Notes under the pieces: generated by a model
Databases searched by the model: none
What the model was told of the DNA's origin: nothing
What the model saw: only the letters and a program-made list of their open reading frames with translations
Shown here: positions 46,790 through 58,860 of the stretch, piece after piece
How the letters are laid out: each line of letters opens with the position of its first letter
How positions within the stretch are numbered: the first letter of the stretch is position 1
Program-made: the position numbers and the translations under genes
Source: Symsagittifera roscoffensis
Taxonomy: Eukaryota; Xenacoelomorpha; Acoela; Convolutidae
Direction of reading: 5' to 3'
Length of the DNA: 64,000 bases
Assembly (NCBI RefSeq): GCF_963678635.1
Contig: NC_087070.1
Coordinates: 42,454,988-42,518,987 of the forward strand

Positions 46790-48898
46790 CTACAATGAGG
46801 AAGATTTTGAGAACAAATAAAACTGCAGTGAACTGTGTACGTATTATATCAATTATACTAACCAGGTTAGACGGTTACTGTGCAAATAGCACAGAATTTT
46901 TCGACAATAGTCTTGAATAATACAAAAAAATGTTTTTTGTTTTTTCAAATTAATGTAGTTTCTCTGTGATGCGATTTAAAAATCTGAACAAAAACTAGAA
47001 AATATTAAAATATTAAAATAACCAAATTGGACAACAGTGCGTGGAAAAAATGACTAGATAAACAAAAAATAAATGAAAAAAAATTTTAGATGTTTTTAAA
47101 TTCAAATCAGAAAAATGGATTTTGCAGAATTTTTTTCAATAATAGAAACTTTTATTCTCAAAATTGCGCCAAAACCATCCAAAAAATAGTTTTTTTGAGT
47201 AAAACTAAGTTTGTACGGCTTAAATTAAGCATAAATAAGCTACTGTAAGCCTGCTCGCTCACTTTTTTTTTACTCAAAATTAGACGAAAAATCAAAATAT
47301 TCATACCGGCTTTTCTCGACACTGGGAAAGTTTCTTGGTTTAACCGAGCTTTCGTTTGACATATCACTCAACTTACTCCGATGGTTACTTTTGGTAGCTG
47401 ATTTTGCGTGGAAAACAAAAAAAAAAGAAAAAATAACTAAAACATCCGAATGCAAAGTTTCTCCCCATTTTTAATGGTTGGAATAATAAACATTATAATA
47501 CTATTAATAATAGTAATAACAGTCATAATAATCATAATAAACATAAAAATAATCATAACAATAATCATAATAATCATTAAAACAATCATAATAATCATAA
47601 TACTATTAATAGTAATAATAAAAATAATAATAACATTCCAGACTGAGTACTTTTGTTGATCAAAGCCTTTTGTTGTTCGACACACGGCCGCTTTTTCGCG
47701 CCTTAGTTTTTAAGGTGGTCCACTTTTGCAGCCGAAATCGGCCAATGTGTGGTAGACCTGAAGCTAGAGGTCAAGTGAGAGCTCGTCTTAACACACTATC
47801 TTTGCCATGGCAGCGGCTATATTGGGGCTATTCGCAGGGCAGAAGGAGCGAATAGCAGAAAACGTCGAAATAATCGAAAGCCTTTCTCAGTTGCAACTTT
47901 CAAAATCTTATAAGCAACAGTTTAAAATTTTTGAAACAATCACTGACAGAATTGGAAGTTTTTTTTAAGATTCATGAAATACGGATAAGTATTTTGCAAA
48001 CAGAACATAAATTGGGCCCTTTGATATTCCTCCCATGAGCTATAACTCCGGTTGACATTTAAGGGGAAGTTTTAATTCACAAGGGAAGTCTCTCGTCATA
48101 AAAAATTGTGAGGTTTTGGAGGTTTTTTCGAGTATCTATGCATGAACATGAGTCAAAAATTAACTGATATTACATTCAACTTTGTCTACGTTTCTTGCAA
48201 GGTTCACTGCAAATAACCGATTGTGCAAACATCCAACAACATTTTAAATTAAGCATGGTTTTTCTAACACGCATCTGAAAAAAAAGGAATCTACTCAATC
48301 GGAATTTCATCTAGAAGAACGCTTTCAGGCACTTACTCGATGGCGTGAGCTCTATAAATTTTTCGAAAAAAAACCTTAAAAAACATTGAAAGCTAATTCC
48401 TGTTTTAGAAAACGGGAATGACGTAGACAAGTTTCTAATTTTTTGCATCATTTTCAATAAACCATCGGTACTTAGCTGCTGGGTTGTAAAACGTCCGCTT
48501 TTTGCGCGGCGAAATTGATTTTTTTTATCGATTAGCGTACATAATTTGAAATTAATTGCTCTAGAAGTAGCAAGTTGTTATCCGAACTCCAAATGTCATA
48601 TTTTTTGCAACGGTGATATGAAATACAGTATACATTTAAATTACATAGATGAACGAATAAAGTCTGAAACTTAAAATGCGGTTTCTCCAATTGAAGTAGA
48701 CTTTCTGCTGGCAAACTGGATGTTACGGCACGACGTATTGTCTCATAGCAAACTCGTAAGACTCTCGACCTCTAAAACGCTTATGAATGTCATTTCACTG
48801 GATTTCGAAGAGATAACTCCCAATTGCTATTATTGGGTCTATATGGCACCAGTTTTCCTTTATTTTTTGAGGAGTACCTCAATAACGGAAACGCTAAG
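46790..48898. other. non-coding, with an ATA/CAT simple repeat
   Basis: Simple sequence of AATAATCAT-type words at 47,480-47,650 creates opposing low-complexity frames (Ile/Met/Val-rich), which are artefacts. A GC-richer stretch at 47,690-47,870 has no recognisable frame. Otherwise featureless. Confidence 0.55.
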
Positions 48899-51800
48899 GT
48901 TGTGACACGGAGCCCCGCGAGCGCTTTTTGAAGGAATAGTTTGCGACAAGGAGCCCCGCGAGCGCTTTTTGAAGGAGTAGTTTGTGACAAGGAACCCCGC
49001 GAGCGCTTTTTGAAGGAGTAGTTTGTGACAAAGAACCCCGCGAGTGCTTTTTGAAGGAGTAGTTTGTGACAAGGAACCCCGCGAGCGCTTTTTGAAGGAG
49101 TAGTTTGTGACGCGGAAACCCCACGAGCGCTTTTTCAAGGAGTAATTTGTGACAAGGAACCCCGCGAGCGCTTTTTGAAGGAGTAGTTTGTGACAAGTAA
49201 CCCTACGAGCGCTTTTTGAAAAAGTAGTTTGTGACAAGGAACCCCGCGAGCGCATTTTGAAGGAGTAGTTTGTGACAAAGAACCCCGCGAGCGCTTTTTG
49301 AAGGAGTAGTTTGTGACAAAGAACCCCGCGAGCGCTTTTTGAAGGAGTAGTTTGTGACAAGGAACCCCGCGAGCGCTTTTTGAAGGAATAGTTTGTGACA
49401 AGGAACCCCACGAGCGCTTTTTGAAAAAGTAGTTTGTGACAATGAACCCCACGAGCGCTTTTTGAAGGAGTAGTTTGTGACAAAAAACCCCGCAAGCGCT
49501 ATTTTAAGGAGTAGTTTGTGACAAGGAACCCCGCGAGCGCTTTTTGAAAAAGTAGTTTGTGACAAGGAACTCTGCGAGCGCTTTTTGAAGGAGTAGTTTG
49601 TGACAAGGAACCCGCGAGCGCTTTTTGATGGAGTAGTTTGTGACACGGAACCCCACGAGCGCTTTTTGAAGGAGTAGTTTGTGACAAAAAACCCCGCAAG
49701 CGCTATTTTAAGGAGTAGTTTGTGACAAGGAACCCCGCGAGCGCTTTTTGAAGGAGTAGTTTGTGACAAGGAACCCTGCGAGTGCTTTTTGAAGGAGTAG
49801 TTTGTGACAAGGAAACCCGCAAGCGCTTTTTGAAGGAGTAGTTTGTGACGCGGAACCCCACGAGCGCTTTTTTAAGGAGTAGTTTGTGACAAGGAATCCC
49901 GCGAGCGCTTTTTGAAGGAGTAGTTTGTGACAAGGAACCCCGCGAGCGCTTTTTGATGGAGTAGTTTGTTACACGGAACCCCACGAGCGCTTTTTGAAGG
50001 AGTAGTTTGTGACAAAAAACCCCGCAAGCGCTATTTTAAGGATTAGTTTGTGACAAGGTACCCCGCGAGCGCTTTTTGAAAAAGTAGTTTGTGACAAGGA
50101 ACTCCGCGAGCGCTTTTTGAAGGAGTAGTTTGTGACAGGGAACCCCGCGAGCGCTTTTTGATGGAGTAGTTTGTGACACGGAACCCCACGAGCGCTTTTT
50201 GAAGGAGTAGTTTGTGACAAAAAACCCCGCAAGCGCTATTTTAAGGAGTAGTTTGTGACAAGGAACCCCGCGAGCGCTTTTTGAAGGAGTAGTTTGTGAC
50301 AAGGAACCCTGCGAGTGCTTTTTGAAGGAGTAGTTTGTGACAAGGAAACCCGCAAGCGCTTTTTGAAGGAGTAGTTTGTGACGCGGAACCCCACGAGCGC
50401 TTTTTTAAGAAGTAGTTTGTGACAAGGAATCCCGCGAGCGCTTTTTGAAGGAGTAGTTTGTGACAAGGAACCCCGCGAGCGCTTTTTGAAGGAGTAGTTT
50501 GTGACAAGGAACCCCACGAGCGCTTTTTGAAAAAGTAGTTTGTGACAAGGAACCCCGCGAGCGCTTTTAGAAGGAGTAGTTTGTGACAAAGAACCCCGCG
50601 AGCGCTTTTTGAAGAAGTAGTTTGTAACAAGGAACCCCGCGAGCGCTTTTTGAAGGAGTAGTTTGTGACAAGGAACCCCACGAGCGCTTTTTGAAAAAGT
50701 AGTTTGTGACAAAGAACCCCGCGAGCGCTTTTTGAAGAAGTAGTTTGTAAAAAGGAACCCCGCGAGTGCTTTTTAAAGGAGTAGTTTGTGACACGGAACC
50801 CCACGAGCATTTTTTGAAGGAGTAGTTTCTGACAAAAAACCCCCCGAGCGCTATTTGAAGGAGTAGTTTGTGACAAGGAACACCGCGAGCGCTTTTTGAA
50901 GGAGTAGTTTGTGACAAGGAACCCCTCGAGCGCTTTTTGAAGGAGTAGTTTATGACAAGGAACCCCGCGAGCGCTTTTTGAAGGAGTAATTTGTGACACA
51001 GAACCCCACGAGCGCTTTTTGAAGGAGTAGTTTGTGACACGGAATCCCGCGAGCGCTTTTTGAAGGACTAGTTTGTGACAAGGAACCCCGCGAGCGCTTT
51101 TTGAAGGAGTAGTTTGTGACAAGGAACCCCACAAGCGCCTTTTGAAGGAGTAGTTTGTGACAAGGAAACCCCACGAGCGCTTTTTGAAGGAGTAGTTTGT
51201 GACAAGGAACCCTGCGAGCGCTTTTTGAAGGAGTAGTTTGTGACAAGGAACCCCGCGAGCGCTTTTTGAAGGAGCAGTTTGTGACACCGAACCCCGCGAG
51301 CGCTTTTTGAAGGAGTAGTTTGTGACAAGGAACCCCACGAGCGCTTTTTGAAGGAGTAGTTTGTGACAAGGAACCCCGCGAGCGCTTTTTGAAGGAGTAA
51401 TTTGTGACAAGGAACCCAGCGTGCGCTTTTTGAAGGAGCAGTTTGTGACAAGGAAACCCGCGAGCGCTTTTTGATGAGTAATATATGACAAGGAACCCCA
51501 CGAGCGCTTTTTTGAAGGAGTAGTTTGTGACAAGGAACCCTGCGAGTGCTTTTTGAAGGAGTAGTTTGTGACAAGGAACCCCACGAGCGCTTTTTGAAGG
51601 AGTAGTTTGTGACAAGGAACCCCGCGAGCGCTTTTTGAAGGAGTAGTTTGTCACAAGGAACCCCACGAGCGTTTTTTGAAGGAGTAGTTTGTGCAAGGAA
51701 CCCCGCGAGCGCTTTTTGAAGGATAGTTTGTGACAAGGAACCCCGCGAGCGCTTTTGAAGGAGTAGTTTGTGACAGGGAACCCCGCGAGCGCCTTTTGAA

Positions 51801-52082
51801 GGAGTAGTTTGTGACACGGAACACCGCGAGCGCTTTTTGAAGGAGTACTTTGTGACTAGGAACCCCACGAGCGCTTTTTGAAGGAGTAGTTTGCGACAAG
51901 GAACCCCGCGAGCGCTTTTAGAAGGAGTAGTTTGTGTTAAGGAACCCCGCGAGCGCTTTTTGAAGGAGTAGTTTGTGACAAGGAACCCCGCGAGAGCTTT
52001 TTGAAGGAGTAGTTTGTGACAAGGAACTCCGCGAGCGCTTTTTGAAGGAGTAGTTTGTGACACGGAACGCCACGAGCGCCCA
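48899..52082. repeat. 41-bp minisatellite, array 1 (about 78 units)
   Basis: Unit core GTTTGTGACAAGGAACCCCG, then CGAGCGCTTTTTGAAGGAGT, repeats every 41 bp with point variants and occasional 1-bp indels. Because 41 leaves remainder 2 on division by 3 and no stop occurs in any minus phase, each minus frame cycles through the same three phases and reads as a 41-residue repeat (SQTTPSKSARG / CHKLLLQKALAG / VTNYSFKKRSRG). The many long minus frames here are therefore by-products of the repeat. Higher-order blocks occur, marked by the variant CCCCGCAAGCGCTATTTTAA at about 49,489, 49,690, 50,019 and 50,225. Confidence 0.97.
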
Positions 52083-52680
52083 TGTTGAGTGAAACCAGAC
52101 TCAAACGTAACTCTCATCTGGCGTTATTTTCTGGATAGTCATGGAGCAAATCTTAAGTGGCTACTATTCATTCTTTTGTTAGGAATGCTTAATTACGACA
52201 AGGACGGCTTTACGCGCTTCGCAAGTGCAACGACCTGCATCGGAGAATCAACGCGGTCAATCATTGAGCTTTCGCCTATTCGTTGGGGCAGGGAAGTTCT
52301 CGCTTGAAAAACGCTAGTGAAAAGTTCATTGAGCTCACGGAAGCGATTAGTTGACATTGACATGTTACGTCACATATGACGTAATATGTTACTGTCGACT
52401 ACTCTTGAACGTGAGCTCATTTAATTTTTCACTATGGCTATAAGATTTTTTTTGGTTTTTCATTGATTTTTTTCCCTTGAAATATGATATGATACGCTTA
52501 CAATCCAATCCGCTCATAGAAACCGCTTACAATTCACAAAATAAACAGTTTATGGCCTCCTACTGCTTTTGATTGTTCAAAAAATTATCATTTCTTGAAT
52601 TTTTTAATCAGCTTGTGAATTTCTTTGTCGTTATATTTATCGAATATTACTGAAATTAACCACGTATCTTATTCTCGCTT
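52083..52680. repeat. array-flanking segment, copy 1
   Basis: Nearly identical to 56,269-56,858, including a 72-codon plus frame (52,089-52,307) with one substitution between copies. The two diverge abruptly after TATTCTCGCTTT. No function recognised for the frame. Confidence 0.95.
52316..52433. repeat. imperfect 57-bp-arm hairpin with TTACGTCA palindrome
   Basis: AGTGAAAA...GAGCTCACG on the left pairs with CGTGAGCTC...TTTTTCACT on the right. The centre is TTACGTCACATATGACGTAA, containing an 8-bp inverted repeat close to a CRE/ATF site. Confidence 0.85.
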
Positions 52681-52978
52681 TGAATCAACCTGAGCCGAAC
52701 CCAAAAAAGCCCAATATACTTAAAGTTTTGGAAATTTTGAAGGTTTTATACTGCCCTGAAATTTTTGGCTATTCGAAGCTTCATCAATGAGAAAAGCCCC
52801 CACCAATCGCAACCACGCGATTATGGAACTCGGATATCCTCTCCAAATTTAGCTTGAGAGCATATCATTTACTCAAAGAACGATCCGATCAAACTCTGTT
52901 TTGGCGAACGACCCATTCAATTTCAACCATCATTTCAAATTTTGGCTCTTATGAAGTTTCCCTCGTATAAGCTGTTCA
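52681..52978. other. spacer between arrays
   Basis: Unique-looking AT-rich DNA, no gene recognised. Confidence 0.5.
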
Positions 52979-53339
52979 AAAATTGGGCTCTTTTTCCTCC
53001 CCCCCCCTCACATGAGCATCATTTTTATGGTCCTACGAGTGGTTTTACAAGGTTAATTATGAAGACCAAATATGTTTGTCATGGCCTAATTTATTTGCAT
53101 GTCAATTTTTATGACAATCGGGCAAGGTGAACAGTAATTTAATTATAAAAAATTGCAGGTGAGAGGGAAAAATAAAAAGAGCCAAAAATTGTTCACATGG
53201 AATTTTTCATGTAAGAAATATTGTAAAAGTTTGTTCACCTGTTCACGCTGATATGTTTTAATGCAGTTTATAACAAGAAAAGTCATCTTAAAATTCAGAA
53301 AAAAATTGAATAAGGCGAACTGGAAAAGAGCCCAATTTT
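52979..53339. mobile_element. 361-bp element with 18-bp terminal inverted repeats
   Basis: AAAATTGGGCTCTTTTTCC at the left and GGAAAAGAGCCCAATTTT at the right are inverted, differing by one T. A related GGAAAAGAGCC word occurs near 5,804. No frame inside shows a transposase, so this is a MITE candidate. It ends 43 bp before array 2. Confidence 0.65.
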
Positions 53340-53382
53340 CTACTTGGTTGAGATTTATGAGTTTCAAGCCCCAAGCGTAGTT

Positions 53383-56268
53383 TGTCACAAGGAGTAGTTT
53401 GTGACAAGGAACCCTGCGAGCGCTTTTTGAAGGAGTAGTTTGTGACAAGGAACCCCGCGAGCGCTTTTTGAAGGAGTAGTTTGTGACGCGGAAACCCCAC
53501 GAGCGCTTTTTCAAGGAGTAATTTGTGACAAGGAATCCCGCGAGCGCTTTTTGAAGGAGTAGTTTGTGACAAGGAACCCCGCGAGCGCTTTTTGAAGGAG
53601 TAGTTTGTGACAAGGAACCCCACAAGCGCTTTTTGAAAAAGTAGTTTGTGACAAGGAACCCCGCGAGCGCTTTTTGAAGGAGTAGTTTGTGACAAAGAAC
53701 CCCGCGAGCGCTTTTTGAGGGAGTAGTTTGTGACAAGGAACCCCGCGAGCGCTTTTTGAAGGAATAGTTTGTGACAAGGAACCCTACGAGCGCTTTTTGA
53801 AAAAGTAGTTTGTGACAAGGAAACCCACGAGCGCTTTTTGAAAAAGTAGTTTGTGACAAGGAACCCCGCGAGCGCTTTTTGAAGGAGTAGTTTGTGACAA
53901 GGAACCCCGCGAGCGCTTTTTGAAGGAGTAGTTTGTGACAAAGAACCCCGCGAGCGCTTTTTGAGGGAGTAGTTTGTGACAAGGAACCCCGCGAGCGCTT
54001 TTTGAAGGAATAGTTTGTGACAAGGAACCCCACGAGCGCTTTTTGAAAAAGTAGTTTGTGACAAGGAACCCCACGAGCGCTTTTTGAAAAAGTAGTTTGT
54101 GACAAGGAACCCCGCGAGCGCTTTTTGAAGGAGTAGTTTGTGACAAGGAACCCCGCGAGCGCTTTTTGATGGAGTAGTTTGTGACACGGAACCCCACGAG
54201 CGCTTTTTGAAGGAGTAGTTTTTGACAAAAAACCCCGCAAGCGCTATTTTAAGGAGTAGTTTGTGACAAGGAACCCCGCGAGCGCTTTTTGAAAAAGTAG
54301 TTTGTGACAAGGAACTCCGCAAGCGCTTTTTGAAGGAGTAGTTTGTGACGCGGAAACCCCACGAGCGCTTTTTCAAGGAGTAATTTGTGACAAGGAATCC
54401 CGCGAGCGCTTTTTGAAGGAGTAGTTTGTGACAAGGAACCCCACAAGCGCTTTTTGAAAAAGTAGTTTGTGACAAGGAACCCCGCGAGCGCTTTTTGAAG
54501 GAGTAGTTTGTGACGAGGAACCCCGCGAGCGCTTTTAGAAGAAGTAATTTGTCACAAGGAACCCCGCGAGCGCTTTTTGAAGGAGTAGTTTGTGACAAAA
54601 AACCCCGCAAGCGCTATTTTAAGGAGTAGTTTGTGACAAGGAACCCCGCGAGCGCTTTTTGAAGGAGTAGTTTGTGACAAGGAACCCTGCGAGCGCTTTT
54701 TGAAGGAGTAGTTTGTGACAAGGAACCCCGCGAGCGCTTTTTGAAGGAGTAGTTTGTGACGCGGAACCCCACGAGCGCTTTTTTAAGGAGTAGTTTGTGA
54801 CAAGGAATCCTGCGAGCGCTTTTTGAAGGAGTAGTTTGTGACAAGGAACCCCGCGAGCGCTTTTTGAAGGAGTAGTTTGTGACAAGGAACCCCACGAGCG
54901 CTTTTTGAAAAAGTAGTTTGTGACAAGGAACCCCGCGAGCGCTTTTAGAAGGAGTAGTTTGTGACAAAGAACCCCGCGAGCGCTTTTTGAAGAAGTAGTT
55001 TGTAACAAGGAACCCCGCGAGCGCTTTTTGAAGAAGTAGTTTGTAATAAGGAACCCCATGAGCGCTTTTTGAAAAAGTAGTTTGTGACAAGGAACCCCGC
55101 GAGCGCTTTTAGAAGGAGTAGTTTGTGACAAAGAACCCCGCGAGCGCTTTTTTAAGAAGTAGTTTGTAACAAGGAACCCCGCGAGTGCTTTTTAAAGGAG
55201 TAGTTTGTGACACGGAACCCCACGAGCACTTTTTGAAGGAGTAGTTTGTGACAAACCCCCCCCCCCCCCCCCCCCCCGAGCGCTATTTGAAGGAGTAGTT
55301 TGTGACAAGGAACCCCGCGACCGCTTTTTGAAGGAGTATTTTGTGACAAGGAACCCCGCGAGCGCTTTTTGAAGGAGCAGTTTGTGACACCGAACCCCGC
55401 CAGCGCTTTTTGAAGGAGTAGTTTGTGACAAGGAACCCCACGAGCGCTTTTTGAAGGAGTAGTTTGTGACAAGGAACCCCGCGAGCGCTTTTTGAAGGAG
55501 TAATTTGTGACAAGGAACCCCGCGTGCGCTTTTTGAAGGAGCAGTTTGTGACAAGGAAACCCGCGAGCGCTTTTTGATGAGTAGTATATGACAAGGAACC
55601 CCACGAGCGCTTTTTTGAAGGAGTAGTTTGTGACAAGGAACCCAGCGAGTGCTTTTTGAAGGAGTAGTTTGTGACAAGGAACCCCACGAGCGCTTTTTGA
55701 AGGAGTAGTTTGTGACAAGGAACCCCGCGAGCGCTTTTTGAAGGAGTAGTTTGTCACAAGGAACCCCACGAGCGCTTTTTGATGGAGTAGTTTGTGACAA
55801 GGAACCCCGCGAGCGCTTTTTGAAGGATAGTTTGTGACAAGGAACCCCGCGAGCGCTTTTGAAGGAGTAGTTTGTGACAGGGAACCCCGCGAGCGCTTTT
55901 TGAAGGAGTAGTTTGTGACACGGAACCCCGCGAGCGCTTTTTGAAGGAGTACTTTGTGCCTAGGAACCCCACGAGCGCTTTTTGAAAGAGTAGTTTGCGA
56001 CAAGGAACCCCGCGAGCGCTTTTTGAAGGAGTAGTTTGTGGCAAAGAAACCCACGAGCGCTTTTTGAAGGAGTAGTTTGTGACGAGGAACCCCGCGAGCG
56101 CTTTTAGAAGAAGTAATTTGTCACAAGGAACCCCGCGAGCGCTTTTTGAAGGAGTAGTTTGTGACAAGGAACCCCGCGAGAGCTTTTTGAAGGAGTAGTT
56201 TGTGACAAGGAACCCCGCGAGCGCTTTTTGAAGGAGTAGTTTGTGACAAGGAACGCCACGAGCGCCCA
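53383..56268. repeat. 41-bp minisatellite, array 2 (about 70 units)
   Basis: Same unit as array 1, ending in the same flank. The distal part follows array 1 variant by variant (for example a C-run variant, short here in array 1 at about 50,838 but expanded to some 20 C at 55,256-55,277), with several units gained or lost. All long minus frames within it are by-products of the repeat. Confidence 0.97.
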
Positions 56269-56858
56269 TGTTGAGTGAAACCAGACTCAAACGTAACTCT
56301 CATCTGGCGTTATTTTCTGGATAGTCATGGAGCAAATCTTAAGTGGCTACTATTCATTCTTTTGTTAGGAACGCTTAATTACGACAAGGACGGCTTTACG
56401 CGCTTCGCAAGTGCAACGACCTGCATCGGAGAATCAACGCGGTCAATCATTGAGCTTTCGCCTATTCGTTGGGGCAGGGAAGTTCTCGCTTGAAAAACGC
56501 TAGTGAAAAGTTCATTGAGCTCACGGAAGCGATTAGTTGACATTGACATGTTACGTCACATATGACGTAATATGTTACTGTCGAGTACTCTTGAACGTGA
56601 GCTCATTTAATTTTTCACTATGGCTATAAGATTTTTTTTTGGTTTTTCATTGATTTTTTTTCCCTTGAAATATGATACGCTTACAATCGGCTCATAGAAA
56701 TTGCTTACAATTCACAAAATAAACAGTTGATGGCCTCCTAATGCTTTTGATTGTTCAAAAAATTATCTTTTCGTGAATTTTTTAATCAGCTTGTGAATTT
56801 CATTGTCGTTATATTTATCGAATATTACTGAAACTAACCACGTATCTTATTCTCGCTT
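56269..56858. repeat. array-flanking segment, copy 2
   Basis: Second copy of 52,083-52,680, with small indels (a few bases missing near 56,677) and a sharp end at about 56,858. Carries the same 72-codon plus frame at 56,275-56,493. Confidence 0.95.
56502..56619. repeat. hairpin with TTACGTCA palindrome, copy 2
   Basis: Second copy of the hairpin at 52,316-52,433; the palindromic centre is unchanged. Confidence 0.85.
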
Positions 56859-58860
56859 TTGAGTTAGGTCCGATGTGGTTAACTCATAGAGTAATTTCGG
56901 ATAGGGTACACCGTCTGCTTGTCATGCTATCTTATTTTCGGCCGGATAGATTCGTGCAACTTCTTAGTCTAATACCGATCCTAATCTTACTCTTATACTA
57001 TCTAGTCTCAGGTTGTTTAACTAGTCTCTGCTAGGCTCAATAGATCTAGGGTATACTGGTTTATTGCGGCTGCTGAAGTTCTCTTGGAGAGGCAACTAAT
57101 TTCTAAGTTAAATTCAAATCTCTCTGGTGCTGAAATTACAAGTAATTTCAGCACTTACAAATAAGTGGGTTGTTAGTTAGATGGATCATGATTGGTTAAT
57201 ATTAAATACTTTACAGTGGTAAAATATCTAATTTATCCAATCATAAAATGTAGTTTAGATCAGGTTCCACCCATCCGGGTTTTACAGAGTTTTTTAGAAT
57301 TGTCTTTCTGCAATTCAAAGGATGGATGATGGACGTTGGTATTTGGCGAACATCATATTTCTTCTGGGTTTTCTTGTTAGAGAAGTTCCAGGATCAATCG
57401 TTGTGTCTTCTTATGACAACGACTGGGTTTTCCCAACAAACTCAATCTGATTTCAGAATGGTTGGCTATGACAGGTTTTTCTGTTTCATGTAGAGAATTT
57501 CTTTTGTGTTCGACCTTTTCTGGGAATGGCGTGGAGATTGTGCGTGGAGGGGATGCCTGGTTACTCGGATCTGTACGTATACTTGAACATCGAGGTGGTC
57601 ATTGGTCTAGTTCAATGAAGTCCTTTTCTGCGAAGTCAAGTCGTACTCTAAATCCTTTGAGTTGTGATTGTGGACGGCATATTGATTGTGGTTGGCCATT
57701 CTTTTTCGAGTGTAGTGGGGTCATTTTGTCTTTGGATGTTTGTCTTTGGTGTTGTATGCTGATCTATATACTGCAAGGTATAATTTACATTTTATAAAAT
57801 TGTTATTAGTTCAGTGTTTTAATTATGATTTTGGTTAGTTGTTTTCACAAAAGCTTTTTGTTTTAGTTCGGTTATTTTGAAGAGTTACTCACCCTTGAGT
57901 ACCTCTTTTTAAAAATAGAAGTGTGGTCACAAAGCGTGGATGTAGCGCGGTGGGTTAGGCCGGCTATAGAGCATGCTCAGGACGTCCTCTCTGGTGGGTT
58001 AGGCCAGGAGTGGGAGTATGATTTCGTGCGGTTTCTGTGAGAGGTCCTGTTATGTGATAACGTTTTATGTCGGGTTTGTGGTGGTTTTTCTTATGTTTCG
58101 TTGGTTGTGTCCTTTTTTCAAAAATCAAATTGTTTTTGGTATGGGTTTGTCTTTCGACTTTTTTGTGTTTTATTATTTCTTTCTTAGACTTTATAATAGT
58201 CTTCAAAAGAATAAGTTATCCAGTTTTATACTGGGTTAATCCGGTTTGGGTACCGTTGGTTTCCTTTTCTTAGTCATGCTGTTATTCTATGTGTTGTGGT
58301 GTTTAGTAAGCTGCGTTGGTTAGTTTTGTTTAGTATATAATTCCTTTCCAACCGGGTTAAAGGAAAGTTTGAAACTTGTTATCGTGTGTTAGAGTTGTTG
58401 AGTGTGAAAACTTGAAACTGAAATTCATTATTTAAACAATTCTTCGTGGGCAAGCTGTGCGAGTTTGGATAGAATTCTTGTGCGAGTGAATGAAAATATC
58501 AAAAGGTTAGTACTGCATGTTCGTCTTATCAATTTACTACATAGAATTTCAATTTTACTGCTAGTTTTGGGGAAAAATTAAGTTACAAATTTTCATCATT
58601 ACTAAATTTACTGCTTGTGGGGAAACAATTTATAAATTAATTTACTACATTTGTATGAATTTTATTGAATTTATCTAGTGCAAAATATTAATAGAGTTTA
58701 GAAGATTTTGAAGAAGTTTTCTATTTTTTATTTTTCTTTTGTGTTTTTTGCAGATGATCGTGGGATGAAGACTAAAAATCTAAATGAGACATGGATAAAG
58801 AATGGTTAGTTTTTAATTTGAATTTATTAGTGAAGAATATGTATAAATTATACTTACCTG
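56859..58860 (-). mobile_element. putative 3' non-coding end of the virus-like element
   Basis: From 56,859, where copy 2 of the flank breaks off, the sequence lacks convincing frames on either strand. The T/G-rich plus-strand bias of the following frames is already visible in parts of it (for example 58,020-58,360). It contains a perfect hairpin (57,127-57,154) and a 13-bp direct repeat GGTGGGTTAGGCC (57,949 and 57,993) next to an A-box-like TAGCGCGGTGGGTTAGG. An LTR would be expected here for a retroelement, but its partner would lie outside the window. Confidence 0.3.
57127..57154. other. perfect 13-bp-arm hairpin
   Basis: GTGCTGAAATTAC, a 2-base AA loop, then GTAATTTCAGCAC. No T-run follows that would suggest a terminator. 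Role unknown. Confidence 0.9.

Noticed and set aside
47437-47685. Opposed Ile/Met-rich ORFs on both strands
   Set aside because: Direct products of an ATA/CAT simple repeat.
52089-52307. 72-codon plus ORF conserved in both array flanks
   Set aside because: Conservation is explained by the recent duplication of the whole flank; one change alters a residue and there is no other coding evidence.
48899-56268. CRISPR array from regular repeats
   Set aside because: Units are directly tandem without unique spacers, in an animal-type genome.
48860-56303. Long minus-strand ORFs (up to 447 codons) with SQTTPSKSARG-type repeats
   Set aside because: All three frames are open because the 41-bp unit lacks stops in every minus phase, and the apparent start codons are mostly TTG/GTG variants. 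Not treated as genes.
57462-57797. 111-codon plus ORF, Cys-rich
   Set aside because: No motif; lies on the strand opposite to the virus-like frames in a T/G-rich stretch that favours Cys, Phe and Val codons.
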